Shown piece after piece: positions 25,215 through 34,225 of a stretch of DNA of 64,000 nt. The notes beneath the pieces are model-generated. The model saw only the letters and a program-made list of their open reading frames with translations, did not search any database and had not been told where the DNA came from. Origin of the DNA: Gammaproteobacteria bacterium. Its GTDB lineage: Bacteria; Pseudomonadota; Gammaproteobacteria; Burkholderiales; Thiobacillaceae. Position numbers and translations under genes: made by a program. The stretch's first letter is position 1; each line of letters begins with the position of its first letter. The stretch lies in NCBI GenBank assembly GCA_018820765.1, contig JAHJNN010000017.1, positions 248,001 through 312,000 on the forward strand, written 5' to 3'.

Positions 25215-27023
25215 ATGCCCAACGTTGAGCCAGGACGAAATGCGCTTTGCCCCTGCGGCAGCGGCAAAAAATTCAAACGCTGCTGTGGTGCGGCCCGATC
25301 CGCGGCCATCCCGGCAAATGGCAGCTTGCCGCAAGCCGTTGCGCTCATTCAGCAAGGGCAATTCCTGCAAGCAGAAACGCTGCTTGCCCACCTGGTGAAA
25401 ACGCAGCCGCGCAATTCCACCTGTCACTACTTGTCAGGTTATGCTGCGCTCCAGGGCGGGCGCCACGCCGAGGCTGCCGCGGCGATGCGCCAGGCGATCG
25501 ACTTGGGGCTTACCGATGCCGCTGCCTTCTACCATTATGGCTGCGCGCTCGCTGCGTTGGGCGAATACCCTGAAGCAGCGGAGGCTTTCGAGCGAGCGTT
25601 GGTTCTCAAGCCGGATTTCTTGCCCGCGCGCTCCAATCTGGCAAGCTGCCGTTTTGAGCTGCGCGATTTCGCGCAAGCGGAACGGCTTTATCGACAAACG
25701 CTGGAAAGTGACCCGGGTAATCTAGCGGCATGCCATAACCTCGGCCAGGTTTTCTATCTCACCCAGCGCATCAGCGAGGCGATCGAATATTTCAAGCGTA
25801 GTGCCGAGGCCGCCCCGCATGAGGCTGAGTTTCGCGCCAACTTGGCGACCATGCAGGAAGCCGATAACCAGTTGGACGCGGCCGCATCTTCCGCGCGTAC
25901 GGCCTTGGCCCTCGATCCGCACAACGTGACAGCCGCCGTCGCCCTGGCCCGCGTATTGCGCAGACGCGGGCAAACTGCGGAGGCCCTCAGCGCGCTCAGC
26001 GCCGCCGATCTCCATACCAGCATGCCGCGCACCGCTATCGCCTACTGGTCCGAGCGCGGCCATATTCTGGACGTGCTTGACCGTTACCCAGAAGCCTTTG
26101 ATGCATATGCCAAAAGCAAGGTCCTTCTGGCCGAAACACGCCTTCAGCGCTATGACCCGCAAGCGACGGAAAAAGCGCTTGTACGCGAGCGTTCCCTTCT
26201 GACACCGGAACGGGTAACGGCTTGGGCGCTCCAGCCTGAACCGAGCACACCGGCGCCCTTGTTCATTGTGGGCTTTCCTCGCTCAGGAACCACGTTACTG
26301 GAACAAATGCTGGGGTGCCATCCGCAGATCGCGCCCTGTGGCGAGCTGGAAACCTCAATCGAGCGCGAGGCGGACGCTCCGGACTATTTCGACCAGCTCA
26401 GCCAACTAAACGAAAACGATCGCCAAGCGAGGCTGGCGGCATTGCGCACCGACTACATGGCCGCGCTGCACAGCCATGCCAGCCATAGCCAGGAGACACG
26501 CTACGCCAGCAACAAGCTGCCGCTGAATCTGATGCGCATTGGTATCATTCGCCTGCTATTTCCCGAGGCCCCGATTATCCATGTACAGCGTCACCCGCTC
26601 GACGCAGTGCTCTCGGCATACTTCACCCCTTTCCTGTTTGGCAACGAATGGTCTCTGAGGCTTGCCGATACCGCCCACTTGTTTGCCCAATCGTGGCAGC
26701 ACGCGGAAGCGATGCGGAAACTGCCGGGAACTCGCTTTTTGCGTGTGCGCTACGAAGAGCTGGCCACCGATCCCGAACCCGTGCTAAAACAAATACTGGC
26801 CTTCCTTAACCTGCCGTGGGACCCGAGATGCCTGGACTTCCATCAGAGCGAGCGCATTGTACGCACGGCGAGCTACGCTCAAGTCGCGTGCGCCCTGTAT
26901 CAGACTTCTATAAGACGGTACCGTCATTATCTGGGCTGTATCGATACGGAAACGCTGGCCCTGTTACAGCCAGTCATCGCGGAAACGGGCTACGAAGTGG
27001 ACCACACGCCCCCCGCCTCCTAA
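25215..27023 (+). CDS. SEC-C/TPR/sulfotransferase three-part protein
   Basis: The 602-residue protein opens with a SEC-C-like metal-binding motif (PGRNALCPCGSGKKFKRCCG; C12, C14, C23, C24). TPR repeats run from about 35 to 300. A C-terminal sulfotransferase domain has the PAPS 5'-phosphosulfate loop VGFPRSGTTLLEQ (about 352-364) and a 3'-phosphate segment QRHPLDAVLSAYF (about 457-470). The enzyme would move sulfate from PAPS to an unknown acceptor. There is no signal peptide, so it acts in the cytoplasm. I chose the ATG at 25215 because the SEC-C motif begins there. It lies between PEP-CTERM genes. Confidence 0.85.
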   Translation: MPNVEPGRNALCPCGSGKKFKRCCGAARSAAIPANGSLPQAVALIQQGQFLQAETLLAHLVKTQPRNSTCHYLSGYAALQGGRHAEAAAAMRQAIDLGLTDAAAFYHYGCALAALGEYPEAAEAFERALVLKPDFLPARSNLASCRFELRDFAQAERLYRQTLESDPGNLAACHNLGQVFYLTQRISEAIEYFKRSAEAAPHEAEFRANLATMQEADNQLDAAASSARTALALDPHNVTAAVALARVLRRRGQTAEALSALSAADLHTSMPRTAIAYWSERGHILDVLDRYPEAFDAYAKSKVLLAETRLQRYDPQATEKALVRERSLLTPERVTAWALQPEPSTPAPLFIVGFPRSGTTLLEQMLGCHPQIAPCGELETSIEREADAPDYFDQLSQLNENDRQARLAALRTDYMAALHSHASHSQETRYASNKLPLNLMRIGIIRLLFPEAPIIHVQRHPLDAVLSAYFTPFLFGNEWSLRLADTAHLFAQSWQHAEAMRKLPGTRFLRVRYEELATDPEPVLKQILAFLNLPWDPRCLDFHQSERIVRTASYAQVACALYQTSIRRYRHYLGCIDTETLALLQPVIAETGYEVDHTPPAS

Positions 27024-27101
27024 TCCTCCGGCACGGGAATACCCTCGAGATTCACCGTTTCCCCCGCGAACTCTTCCCCTGGAAATTTTAAGGAAACCCC
27101 A

Positions 27102-28931
27102 GTGTCACGCGCCCTTTTCTCTTGTTTGATCACCCCCCTGTTGTGGGCTGCTTCGCCCGTTTCTCAGGCCATTCCGCTCATTCCCAGCCAAGCGCCGCAA
27201 GCTGTCCTGGGCCTCTCGTCAAATCAATGGAAAGAATCGGCAATCCTGTTGGAGGCCGTGGAATTGTTGAAACGGGGGGAGCAACAGCAAGCTAAAACCA
27301 AGCTGGCGCAATTCCTCAAGCAATATCCCAATGACCCGCGCGGCCCCGAGTTGGCAGGCATGATCTTGATGGCGGAGAAAAATTACCCGATCGCCATTAT
27401 TTCTTTTGAGCGTGCACTCGCCTTGAACCCGAATAATCCCGCCGTGCTCTCCAAGCTTGGCGTCTCTTTGCTTTTACAGAACAAGAAAAAAGAAGGCGAA
27501 AGCGCGCTGAACAAGGCCATCGCCCTACGTCCCGGTGAGCCACTGGCAAGGCGCTATCTCGGCTGGCTGGAAGAGGGGCGCGGCAATCTAAATGGTGCCG
27601 GACACCATTACGTTGCGGCGCTCAAGGGGGGCGATTTGCCCGCTGCTGAATTGACCGAGATTCACGTCGCGTTGGGGCGCGTTTACAGTGCGCTTGGCAG
27701 ACACGAGCAGACTATACGTCTACTCGCGCCCTATGCAGCCAAAGCCGGTACAGGGGCAATCGGCCAGGTGGCGCGATTTCAACTCGCATTCGCCTATATC
27801 GAACTCCAGCGCGGAGCGGAAGCTACGCCCTTGATCCATAGTCTGGAGAAAGAGCTCAAACCGGACAATCCGGAATTGCGCTTTCTTAAAGCCTATGCGC
27901 AACTTGTTTCAAATCCCGCAAGCGCTCGTGAGAAATTACAGGCTCTGACCAAATCGCACCCCGCCTACACCGGTCGCGCCCGTTTGTTGATTGCACGCAG
28001 TTATGCAATTGAGGGAAAAACACCTCTTGCTGTGAAGGAACTTGAGGGACTCGCCGCGCAAGTGGAAAAGGGTGATCTGCCTGAAGTGCTTACCGCACTG
28101 GTTGCCCTTCAGATTTCCACCGGAAAAGCCAAGGCGGCAGAAAATGTGCTGGAAACGTATGCCAGAAAGCATCCGGATATTCCAGAGATCGCTTATCTTG
28201 TCGCCGAAGTCCGGGTTCAGGCGGGAGATATCGCCAGTGCGCAGACACAACTCAGACAATTGGTCTCCAAATACCCCAACTACGCGCAAGCGTATGCCCT
28301 GCTCGGCCAGATCGAACGCAGCCAAAATGCCTTACCCCAGGCTGAAGAGCACTTGAGAAAAGCAGTCACCCTCGACAGCAACCTTGCAAATGCCTGGGTC
28401 AACCTGGCAGGCGTTTACGTGAGCCGAAAAGATCTGGCAAAAGCCGAAGGTGCGCTTAAGCAAGGCTTGGCAGCCAACCCTGGCAACGCGGTTTTACAAT
28501 ACGAGCTCGCCAGCGTTTATGACGCGATGGGCCGAGGACAGGATGCAAACCCGCTCTACCGAACCATACTCGCCGCCTATCCGGACTATCTGCCGGCATT
28601 GAACAATATCGCCATCAATCTTGCGGAGAGCGGCGATCTAGCCGGTGCCAGAAGGTATGCCGAAAAAGCCTATCAGATCGATAAGCGCAATCCGACAGTA
28701 CAAGATACTTATGGCTGGACACTGATACTCAGCAACGACTTGGGAAAAGGCTTGCCCCTGCTGGAACACGCTGCCCGAGCCCTGCCGGGCGACCCGACCG
28801 TCTTGTATCACTTGGGCGCGGCCTTGTTGAAAGCCGGCAAAGCCGAAGAGGGAAAGCGGTATCTAAGAAGCGCGCTGGGCTCCGGCCTACAGGAAAATTT
28901 GCGCAAGAAAGCACAAGCGCTCGCGAACTGA
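27102..28931 (+). CDS. Secreted TPR-repeat protein, PrsT-like without lipobox
   Basis: This 609-residue protein has a signal peptide (about 1-23) and at least a dozen TPR units from residue 45 to the end, in the style of the PEP-CTERM-associated PrsT proteins (LNNIAINLAES, then VQDTYGWTLILSNDLGKGL). It has no lipobox cysteine, unlike the two prsT genes near 50 kb. The start is GTG with AAGGA upstream. It follows the sulfotransferase gene after 78 bases. A scaffold role in surface assembly is inferred. Confidence 0.8.
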   Translation: MSRALFSCLITPLLWAASPVSQAIPLIPSQAPQAVLGLSSNQWKESAILLEAVELLKRGEQQQAKTKLAQFLKQYPNDPRGPELAGMILMAEKNYPIAIISFERALALNPNNPAVLSKLGVSLLLQNKKKEGESALNKAIALRPGEPLARRYLGWLEEGRGNLNGAGHHYVAALKGGDLPAAELTEIHVALGRVYSALGRHEQTIRLLAPYAAKAGTGAIGQVARFQLAFAYIELQRGAEATPLIHSLEKELKPDNPELRFLKAYAQLVSNPASAREKLQALTKSHPAYTGRARLLIARSYAIEGKTPLAVKELEGLAAQVEKGDLPEVLTALVALQISTGKAKAAENVLETYARKHPDIPEIAYLVAEVRVQAGDIASAQTQLRQLVSKYPNYAQAYALLGQIERSQNALPQAEEHLRKAVTLDSNLANAWVNLAGVYVSRKDLAKAEGALKQGLAANPGNAVLQYELASVYDAMGRGQDANPLYRTILAAYPDYLPALNNIAINLAESGDLAGARRYAEKAYQIDKRNPTVQDTYGWTLILSNDLGKGLPLLEHAARALPGDPTVLYHLGAALLKAGKAEEGKRYLRSALGSGLQENLRKKAQALAN

Positions 28932-28994
28932 GGCGATTCACAAAGTCCCCCGCATTGCAGTTGGGCAAGTGGTGGCCAAGATTACTTCTACACC

Positions 28995-29222
28995 ATGCGC
29001 CAAGGCATGTTCCCGAATGCCGCCTTCGACGATTCGGGCACCTTCTCCAAAGTCCAGTTCTGGGGCAACGGCTCGGGCGAGGTTTTGGTCGCGGGCGGAC
29101 AAGTCAAGTACGCCCTGCTCGAGCAGGACAGCCTGCCCGACGTTCCAGAGCCCGCCTCCCTGGCCCTGCTCGGCATCGGACTCGTCGGCCTGGGTGCCAT
29201 GCGTCGCCGCAAAACGGCCTGA
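28995..29222 (+). pseudogene. 5'-truncated PEP-CTERM protein remnant
   Basis: From the ATG at 28995 this encodes 75 residues ending in VPEPASLALLG and MRRRKTA, a complete PEP-CTERM sorting signal. There is no signal peptide, which a sorted protein needs. The reading frame is open back to the stop at 28929-28931, and that part (SGGQDYFYTMRQG) reads like the middle of a domain. The gene therefore seems to have lost its 5' part next to the TPR gene. A short expressed peptide cannot be excluded. Confidence 0.65.
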
Positions 29223-29238
29223 TCGTTTCCGCACCAAT

Positions 29239-29267
29239 AAAAAAGCCGACGCTATGTCGGCTTTTTT
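29239..29267. terminator. Bidirectional terminator
   Basis: AAAAAAGCCGAC and GTCGGCTTTTTT form a perfect 12-bp stem around GCTAT. It serves the plus-strand TPR/PEP-CTERM region and the minus-strand APS kinase operon that converges here. Confidence 0.92.
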
Positions 29268-29283
29268 ACGCCCATTTTCCAGG

Positions 29284-30915
29284 TCAGCGCAGATAGCCCT
29301 CGTGCTCCAGTTTGAGGAGAACCTGCTGCACCGCCTCCTCAATCCCCAGGCTGGTGGTATCGATCGCCAGTTCCGGGCGCTCGGGCGCCTCGTAGGGATC
29401 GGACACGCCGGTGAACTCGGGTATCAGTCCCGCGCGCGCCTTGGCGTACAGGCCCTTACGGTCGCGCGATTCGCAGGTCTCGATCGGTGTGGCGACGTGG
29501 ATTTCGACGAAGCCGCCGACGGCTTCGATCATGGCGCGCACGTCGCGGCGGGTCTGGCGGTACGGCGCGATCGGCGCGCAAATGGCGATGCCGCGATTCT
29601 TGGTGATTTCGCTCGCCACAAAGCCGATGCGCCTCACGTTGATGTCGCGGTGTGCCTTGGAAAACCCCAACTCGGACGAAAGATGGCGACGCACGATGTC
29701 GCCATCGAGCAGGGTGACCGAGCGGCCGCCCATTTCCATCAGCCGCGCAGCGAGCGAGCGCGCCAGGGTGGATTTGCCGGCGCCGGAAAGGCCGGTGAAC
29801 AAAACAGTGAAACCCTGCCGTTCGCGCGGCGGGTTCTGCCGGTGCAATTCGGCCAGCACTTCGGGGAAACTGTACCAGTCCGGAATTTTCAGCCCGGCCT
29901 GCATGCGGCGCCTGAATTCGGCGCCGCTCAGGGTGAGTACCCGTGCCGCCGCAGGTGCATGGGACTCGGGCAGGTATTCGGCACGATCTTCCACGTAGAC
30001 CATGCGCGGGTAGGCGATGAGCTTGACCCCGACGGCGTCCGCAAGCGCGGCCACCGGCAGTTCAAGGTCAGGCTGGGCAAGGTCTTCTCCACGGCGGCAG
30101 TCGCCGTCCGTCTGGTGCTCGCCGCCGGCGATCAGCAGGCTGCAGCCGTGGTTGCGCGCGACGATGGCACGCAGCAACAGCGCGCGCGCACTGGCTTCGC
30201 GCGGCGGCGCGGGCAGCAGCGACAATTGGGTGGAGGCGGCGGGAAAGCGCTCGCGAATGGCGAGGAAGCTGCGCACCAGGCCGAAATAATCCGGGGCATC
30301 GGTGATGTCGCCTCCGGCCTGGGGATGCAGCAGCAGGTTGGCCTCGTTCTCGATCGCGCTTTTCAGGCAGAACTCGAACTGCGCGCGGTGCATCGGCTGG
30401 CGCGCCTGCCAGGCGACGACACGGCGCCAGCCGCGGCGGGCGAACAGCGCACGCAGCTCAGCCGGAGTGGCACGCAGGCTGACGAAATCGGGGTGCGGCG
30501 GCAAGGCGACGCCTTCAACTGCGCCGCCCAGATGCCAGCAATCGCCGTCCTGCCAGACGTCGCTCACGCTGAGCACCGCAAGCATGAAACCTTCGCCGTC
30601 GCGCAGCGCGATCCGGTCGCCGGGTTTCAGTTCGGCAGCGGCTTTTTTCCGGCTGGCGAGGGTGACCGGAAGCGGCCAGAACGTGCCGTCGTCGAGTTGC
30701 CGCTCGGCTTCGACGCGCGCGCACTGGGCACGCGTCATGAAACCGGTGAGCGGCGAGTAGGCGCCGGTCATCAGCATTTCGAGTTCGCACTGCTGCTGCC
30801 AGTCGAGGTCGAGCGAGGGCAGGCTCAGGGCTTCCTGCCTGAGCGCCTCGCCCCGTGCAGGATCCACCAGGTCGACGAGGCTGCCGCCGTAGGGCGCGAT
30901 AAGTTGATCCACCAT
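29284..30915 (-). CDS. APS kinase with degenerate N-terminal ATP-sulfurylase domain
   Basis: The protein has 543 residues. The C-terminal part (about 365-543) is an intact APS kinase with P-loop GLSGAGKS (375-382), so it should make PAPS from APS. The first 360 residues have the ATP-sulfurylase fold pattern, but the catalytic motifs are broken: QARQP (170-174) in place of QxRNP, HRAQ (176-179) in place of HxxH, and GGEHQT (264-269) in place of GRDHAG. This matches, from memory, the T. denitrificans Tbd_0210 protein, crystallised as a hexameric APS kinase without sulfurylase activity. The ATG overlaps the upstream stop as TAATG; the longer open frame upstream runs over the DHH gene and is not real. 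Confidence 0.88.
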   Translation of the reverse strand: MVDQLIAPYGGSLVDLVDPARGEALRQEALSLPSLDLDWQQQCELEMLMTGAYSPLTGFMTRAQCARVEAERQLDDGTFWPLPVTLASRKKAAAELKPGDRIALRDGEGFMLAVLSVSDVWQDGDCWHLGGAVEGVALPPHPDFVSLRATPAELRALFARRGWRRVVAWQARQPMHRAQFEFCLKSAIENEANLLLHPQAGGDITDAPDYFGLVRSFLAIRERFPAASTQLSLLPAPPREASARALLLRAIVARNHGCSLLIAGGEHQTDGDCRRGEDLAQPDLELPVAALADAVGVKLIAYPRMVYVEDRAEYLPESHAPAAARVLTLSGAEFRRRMQAGLKIPDWYSFPEVLAELHRQNPPRERQGFTVLFTGLSGAGKSTLARSLAARLMEMGGRSVTLLDGDIVRRHLSSELGFSKAHRDINVRRIGFVASEITKNRGIAICAPIAPYRQTRRDVRAMIEAVGGFVEIHVATPIETCESRDRKGLYAKARAGLIPEFTGVSDPYEAPERPELAIDTTSLGIEEAVQQVLLKLEHEGYLR

Positions 30916-31877
30916 TAGCTCCGGGTAAAAACCGCAAAGAACGTAGCAATAAACCGGCCAAGCTCGGATTCGGGCAGATGGTTGATGCCGGCGGCGGCCT
31001 TGCGACCGCCGCCCGTCTCGAACTGGCTGCACAATTCGTCGGCGCCCGACTTGGCCGCCAGCGGCGCGCGCACGCTGACGACATAGCCGCCATCCGGCTT
31101 GGCGGTAAGTACGGCATGCGCCTGCGCGGGCGACTCGACTGCCAGCCGATTGCCGAACACGCCGGAAATCCGCCGTGCCCATTTTTCCGCGGGCAGCAGG
31201 AAGATGCGGCCGGATGCGCGTGCTTCGGCGGCGCTGACGGCAATGGCACGCGCCATGTCTTCCTGGTAGCCGGCTTTCAGGATTGGGTAGGCCGGCGACT
31301 CGGCGATGAAGGCGAAAGGATCGGCAAACGGGCGTAACTGGCGATACAGGTCGGCGGGGTCGAAAAACAGGTCGTCGAGGGTTTCGCCGTAGCCGTTGTA
31401 GTTGAGGCATTCGCCGAGCGACTGCAATTGCGCCAGTTGCTCGGCGGACAAATCGAGCGGCCCTGCCGCCTGCCGTGCCGCATCGGCGAGGTTGTCGCCG
31501 AACGCGCCGGTGATCGCCCACGCCAACTGCCTGCCCTGCAAGTGCCGATTCACCAGCAAGCTGGTGCAGACGTTGGCATCGGTATCGATATGCGGTTCGA
31601 AGTTGGGATGGGTCGGGATGTCGCCCGGCTGGTGGTGATCGAAATAGCGCACCTGCGCGCCGGCCGCCAGCAACCGGTCGAGCGCATCGCGGTTTTTCGA
31701 CAGCGCGATGTCGAGCACGGTGACGCGGTCGCCCGCCTGGGCTTGCACCCGTTTCAGCAGGCCGATGTCGCGCTTGGGCCCGGTCACCAGTTCGGCGTCG
31801 GCGGGATCGGCCAGTCGCAGTTGGTGCAGCGCGCAGAGGCCGTCGGCGTCGCCGTTGAAAACATCGAAAGAACTCAT
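30915..31877 (-). CDS. DHH-family phosphoesterase
   Basis: This 320-residue protein has the DHH-family metal motifs FNGDADG (7-13), VLDIALSKN (about 54-62), FDHHQPGD (79-86) and HIDTDA (96-101). A DHHA1-like C-terminal part ends in the glycine-rich GGGRKAAAG segment. Members include NrnA-type enzymes that cut nanoRNA and also dephosphorylate pAp, the by-product of sulfotransferases. It is tightly coupled to its neighbours: ATGA overlap with the polymerase gene before it and TAATG with the PAPS-forming kinase after it. A role in pAp recycling is my inference. Confidence 0.82.
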   Translation of the reverse strand: MSSFDVFNGDADGLCALHQLRLADPADAELVTGPKRDIGLLKRVQAQAGDRVTVLDIALSKNRDALDRLLAAGAQVRYFDHHQPGDIPTHPNFEPHIDTDANVCTSLLVNRHLQGRQLAWAITGAFGDNLADAARQAAGPLDLSAEQLAQLQSLGECLNYNGYGETLDDLFFDPADLYRQLRPFADPFAFIAESPAYPILKAGYQEDMARAIAVSAAEARASGRIFLLPAEKWARRISGVFGNRLAVESPAQAHAVLTAKPDGGYVVSVRAPLAAKSGADELCSQFETGGGRKAAAGINHLPESELGRFIATFFAVFTRS

Positions 31878-34225
31878 ATTTTCGCGCGGGAAGAAGCAGG
31901 ATGCCGCCGCAGTCTAGCACGCGTCCGTGTCGGCTCGACGGCACCGGCATGCGCGATCAGGACGAAAAACAGAAAGTAGAACAGCCAGGCTACCCGCGGC
32001 GCATCGATGGGGGAACCGAAGGTGCCCACCGCCACAAATCCGGTGAGCGCGGCAGCCACGCCCACGGGAAAGAGTTGCCCCCGTCCGGCGGCACGCCAGG
32101 CCACGCCGAGCGCCGCCAGCCAGGCTGCCGCAAAGGCGAGTACACCCAGCGCACCTTGCTCAAAATACAGATGCAGCCAGAGATTCTTGATGTGCCAGGG
32201 CAGGTGATTGAAGTCGTAATAGGGCAACCAGCGATCCATGCCGTGCTCGAAATCGCCGTTGACCACGTATGCCCGTCCGCGTCCATCCGTCAGGCTGATG
32301 TCATCCAGGTCGACCACCGCAGGGGGCTGGCTCATCAGCCTGTATTCGCGCCGGTTGTTGATTTCCAGCATGAGCGGCGGGCGAGCCCATTGGCGGCCGT
32401 CGCCGATCCGGCCCGCATCAAGATCGAATGCGAGGGTCTGCCACGCTCCTCGGGTATGGGTGACCGTGTGATCAAGCGTGACGCACTGGCTGTTCCACTC
32501 CGACGGATGAATGACGAAGCGGCGGCATAACCGGATTTTCAGCCGCGCTTCCGGTGACGGGCTGCGCACGCGCATGCGCAGCTGCAGCGGTTCCATCGCG
32601 GCAACGGACAGGCGCTGGCCGAAGCGCAGGTCCTTGCCGCCCGTCGAGCGGAGAAAGGTATTGCCCGCTTCGCGCGCCAGGGTAAAGTTGCCGCTCCCTT
32701 CCGGACGGTTGGCGTTGTCCCAGTGATATTCGCGCGGGAAACTGCCCAGCCCCATCCCCAGCGCCTGATCCAGCAGGTGCCCTTGCTTAAGGCTCAGCGC
32801 ATGGCGCCAATGGTCGGCGCGCGTTGAAAAATCCGCGCCGACGCCGGAAAGCCGCTCGGTCATGCGATAGCCCAGCAGGGCCGGTGCCAGGGTTCCCGCT
32901 CCGGCAACCAGAACCATCACCACGACGAGATAGGGCTTGATGCCACCGCCGCGCGGGAGCAGCCTGCCGGCCATGTGGCCAGACACGGCCGCACCGCTCA
33001 CCAGCAGGATCGACAGCGGCAATGCTGCGCCCAATCCAATGGGATGCCATTTGCTCGTCACCATGCCGTGAACGGTTGCCCAAACGCCTGCGGCAAAAAT
33101 TGCGACAAGCACTGCAGCGCCCACATTGCGCGTGAGCGGCCGCCACGCGAGCCAGGCCGCGGCGCAAAACATCAGCATGGGGCTGGCGAGGCTCAGCGAG
33201 CCGCCCCGGCTGTAGCCATATCCCATGAGCAGCGCCGCCATGCCGAGCAGCAACAGCACGCGGCCGATGCGAACCGTTTCCCCAGTTCGATTTCCTGCAT
33301 GGCGCACGCGCCACAGGCCAAACAGCCACACGGCTCCCGCCACGGCGAGCGAAAAATACAGGCCGCGCGAGAAGGTGGTGACCAGACTGTAGATCAGCAA
33401 CCCCAGCGCCAGGCTGGAGAGCGCCAGTGTCCAAGGCCTGCGAGACAGGGCCAGCGCCAGCACCATCATCGGCCAGGCCAGTCCGAGATAGCCGTCGATC
33501 GCTTCTCCCCCCGTATGCATTTCCGCGAAAGTGCCGGTGATCCGGTAGGGCGTGGAAAAATCGAGCAGCGGGCCGAGGATCTGATACCGGTCGCGCCCGT
33601 AGATCAGCGCCTGCCAGACGCCCCGCTCCCACAGGGCCATCGCGCCCGTGACGAGGGCGCCCGCCACCATGCCACCGACGACCATCCGCTGCGCAGCCTC
33701 GGGGTGTTCGCGGAACGCGCGGAGGATGAACGGGGACAGCAGTGCGGCCCAGACAAAGCCCTTGGACAGGCGCAGCGCATTGGCCGGGCTGAGAAAGCTC
33801 GCCAGGACATCCGGCGCACGCCAATCCGGCCAGGGTGTCAGGCCGATTGCCAGGCTGGACAGATACGATACGGCCAGTGCAAATACCACGAGATGGATGG
33901 CGAACGGAAAGCGCTGATGCCGATGCGGCACGGGCGCCCGCCACAGCAGCACGGCCAGCGTGAAGACGAACACGATGTCGAGGTCTTCCAGAAACAGGCG
34001 CCCGCTCCAGTGGGCCAATTGAAGAATCGGCACACAGGCCGGCAAAACGGCCAGCCACACCAGCGGCCATCTGAACAGGAGTACGCCGTAAACCAGCAGG
34101 AAACCTCCCAGCAGCGGCTTGAATACCGGGTAGTCGTACCACAGGATGCCCGCGAGCACAGCCAGCGCCACGGCAAGCAGGCGGCGCAGCAGCGGGGCGG
34201 GCAGCGCCGCGGCGGTCGCCGTCAT
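31874..34225 (-). CDS. O-antigen ligase/polymerase-like membrane protein with periplasmic domain
   Basis: The 783-residue protein has about ten helices in the N-terminal 480 residues, with a Wzy/WaaL-like layout. A soluble region of about 200 residues (about 510-705) looks like a carbohydrate-binding beta-sandwich (VVDLDDISLTDGRG, then NGDFEHGMDRW). Two to three helices follow at the C-terminus. It would polymerise or ligate polysaccharide at the periplasmic face. I chose the ATG at 34225, which overlaps the previous stop as ATGA; residues upstream in frame belong to the overlapping gene. The substrate is unknown. Confidence 0.75.
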   Translation of the reverse strand: MTATAAALPAPLLRRLLAVALAVLAGILWYDYPVFKPLLGGFLLVYGVLLFRWPLVWLAVLPACVPILQLAHWSGRLFLEDLDIVFVFTLAVLLWRAPVPHRHQRFPFAIHLVVFALAVSYLSSLAIGLTPWPDWRAPDVLASFLSPANALRLSKGFVWAALLSPFILRAFREHPEAAQRMVVGGMVAGALVTGAMALWERGVWQALIYGRDRYQILGPLLDFSTPYRITGTFAEMHTGGEAIDGYLGLAWPMMVLALALSRRPWTLALSSLALGLLIYSLVTTFSRGLYFSLAVAGAVWLFGLWRVRHAGNRTGETVRIGRVLLLLGMAALLMGYGYSRGGSLSLASPMLMFCAAAWLAWRPLTRNVGAAVLVAIFAAGVWATVHGMVTSKWHPIGLGAALPLSILLVSGAAVSGHMAGRLLPRGGGIKPYLVVVMVLVAGAGTLAPALLGYRMTERLSGVGADFSTRADHWRHALSLKQGHLLDQALGMGLGSFPREYHWDNANRPEGSGNFTLAREAGNTFLRSTGGKDLRFGQRLSVAAMEPLQLRMRVRSPSPEARLKIRLCRRFVIHPSEWNSQCVTLDHTVTHTRGAWQTLAFDLDAGRIGDGRQWARPPLMLEINNRREYRLMSQPPAVVDLDDISLTDGRGRAYVVNGDFEHGMDRWLPYYDFNHLPWHIKNLWLHLYFEQGALGVLAFAAAWLAALGVAWRAAGRGQLFPVGVAAALTGFVAVGTFGSPIDAPRVAWLFYFLFFVLIAHAGAVEPTRTRARLRRHPASSRAKI

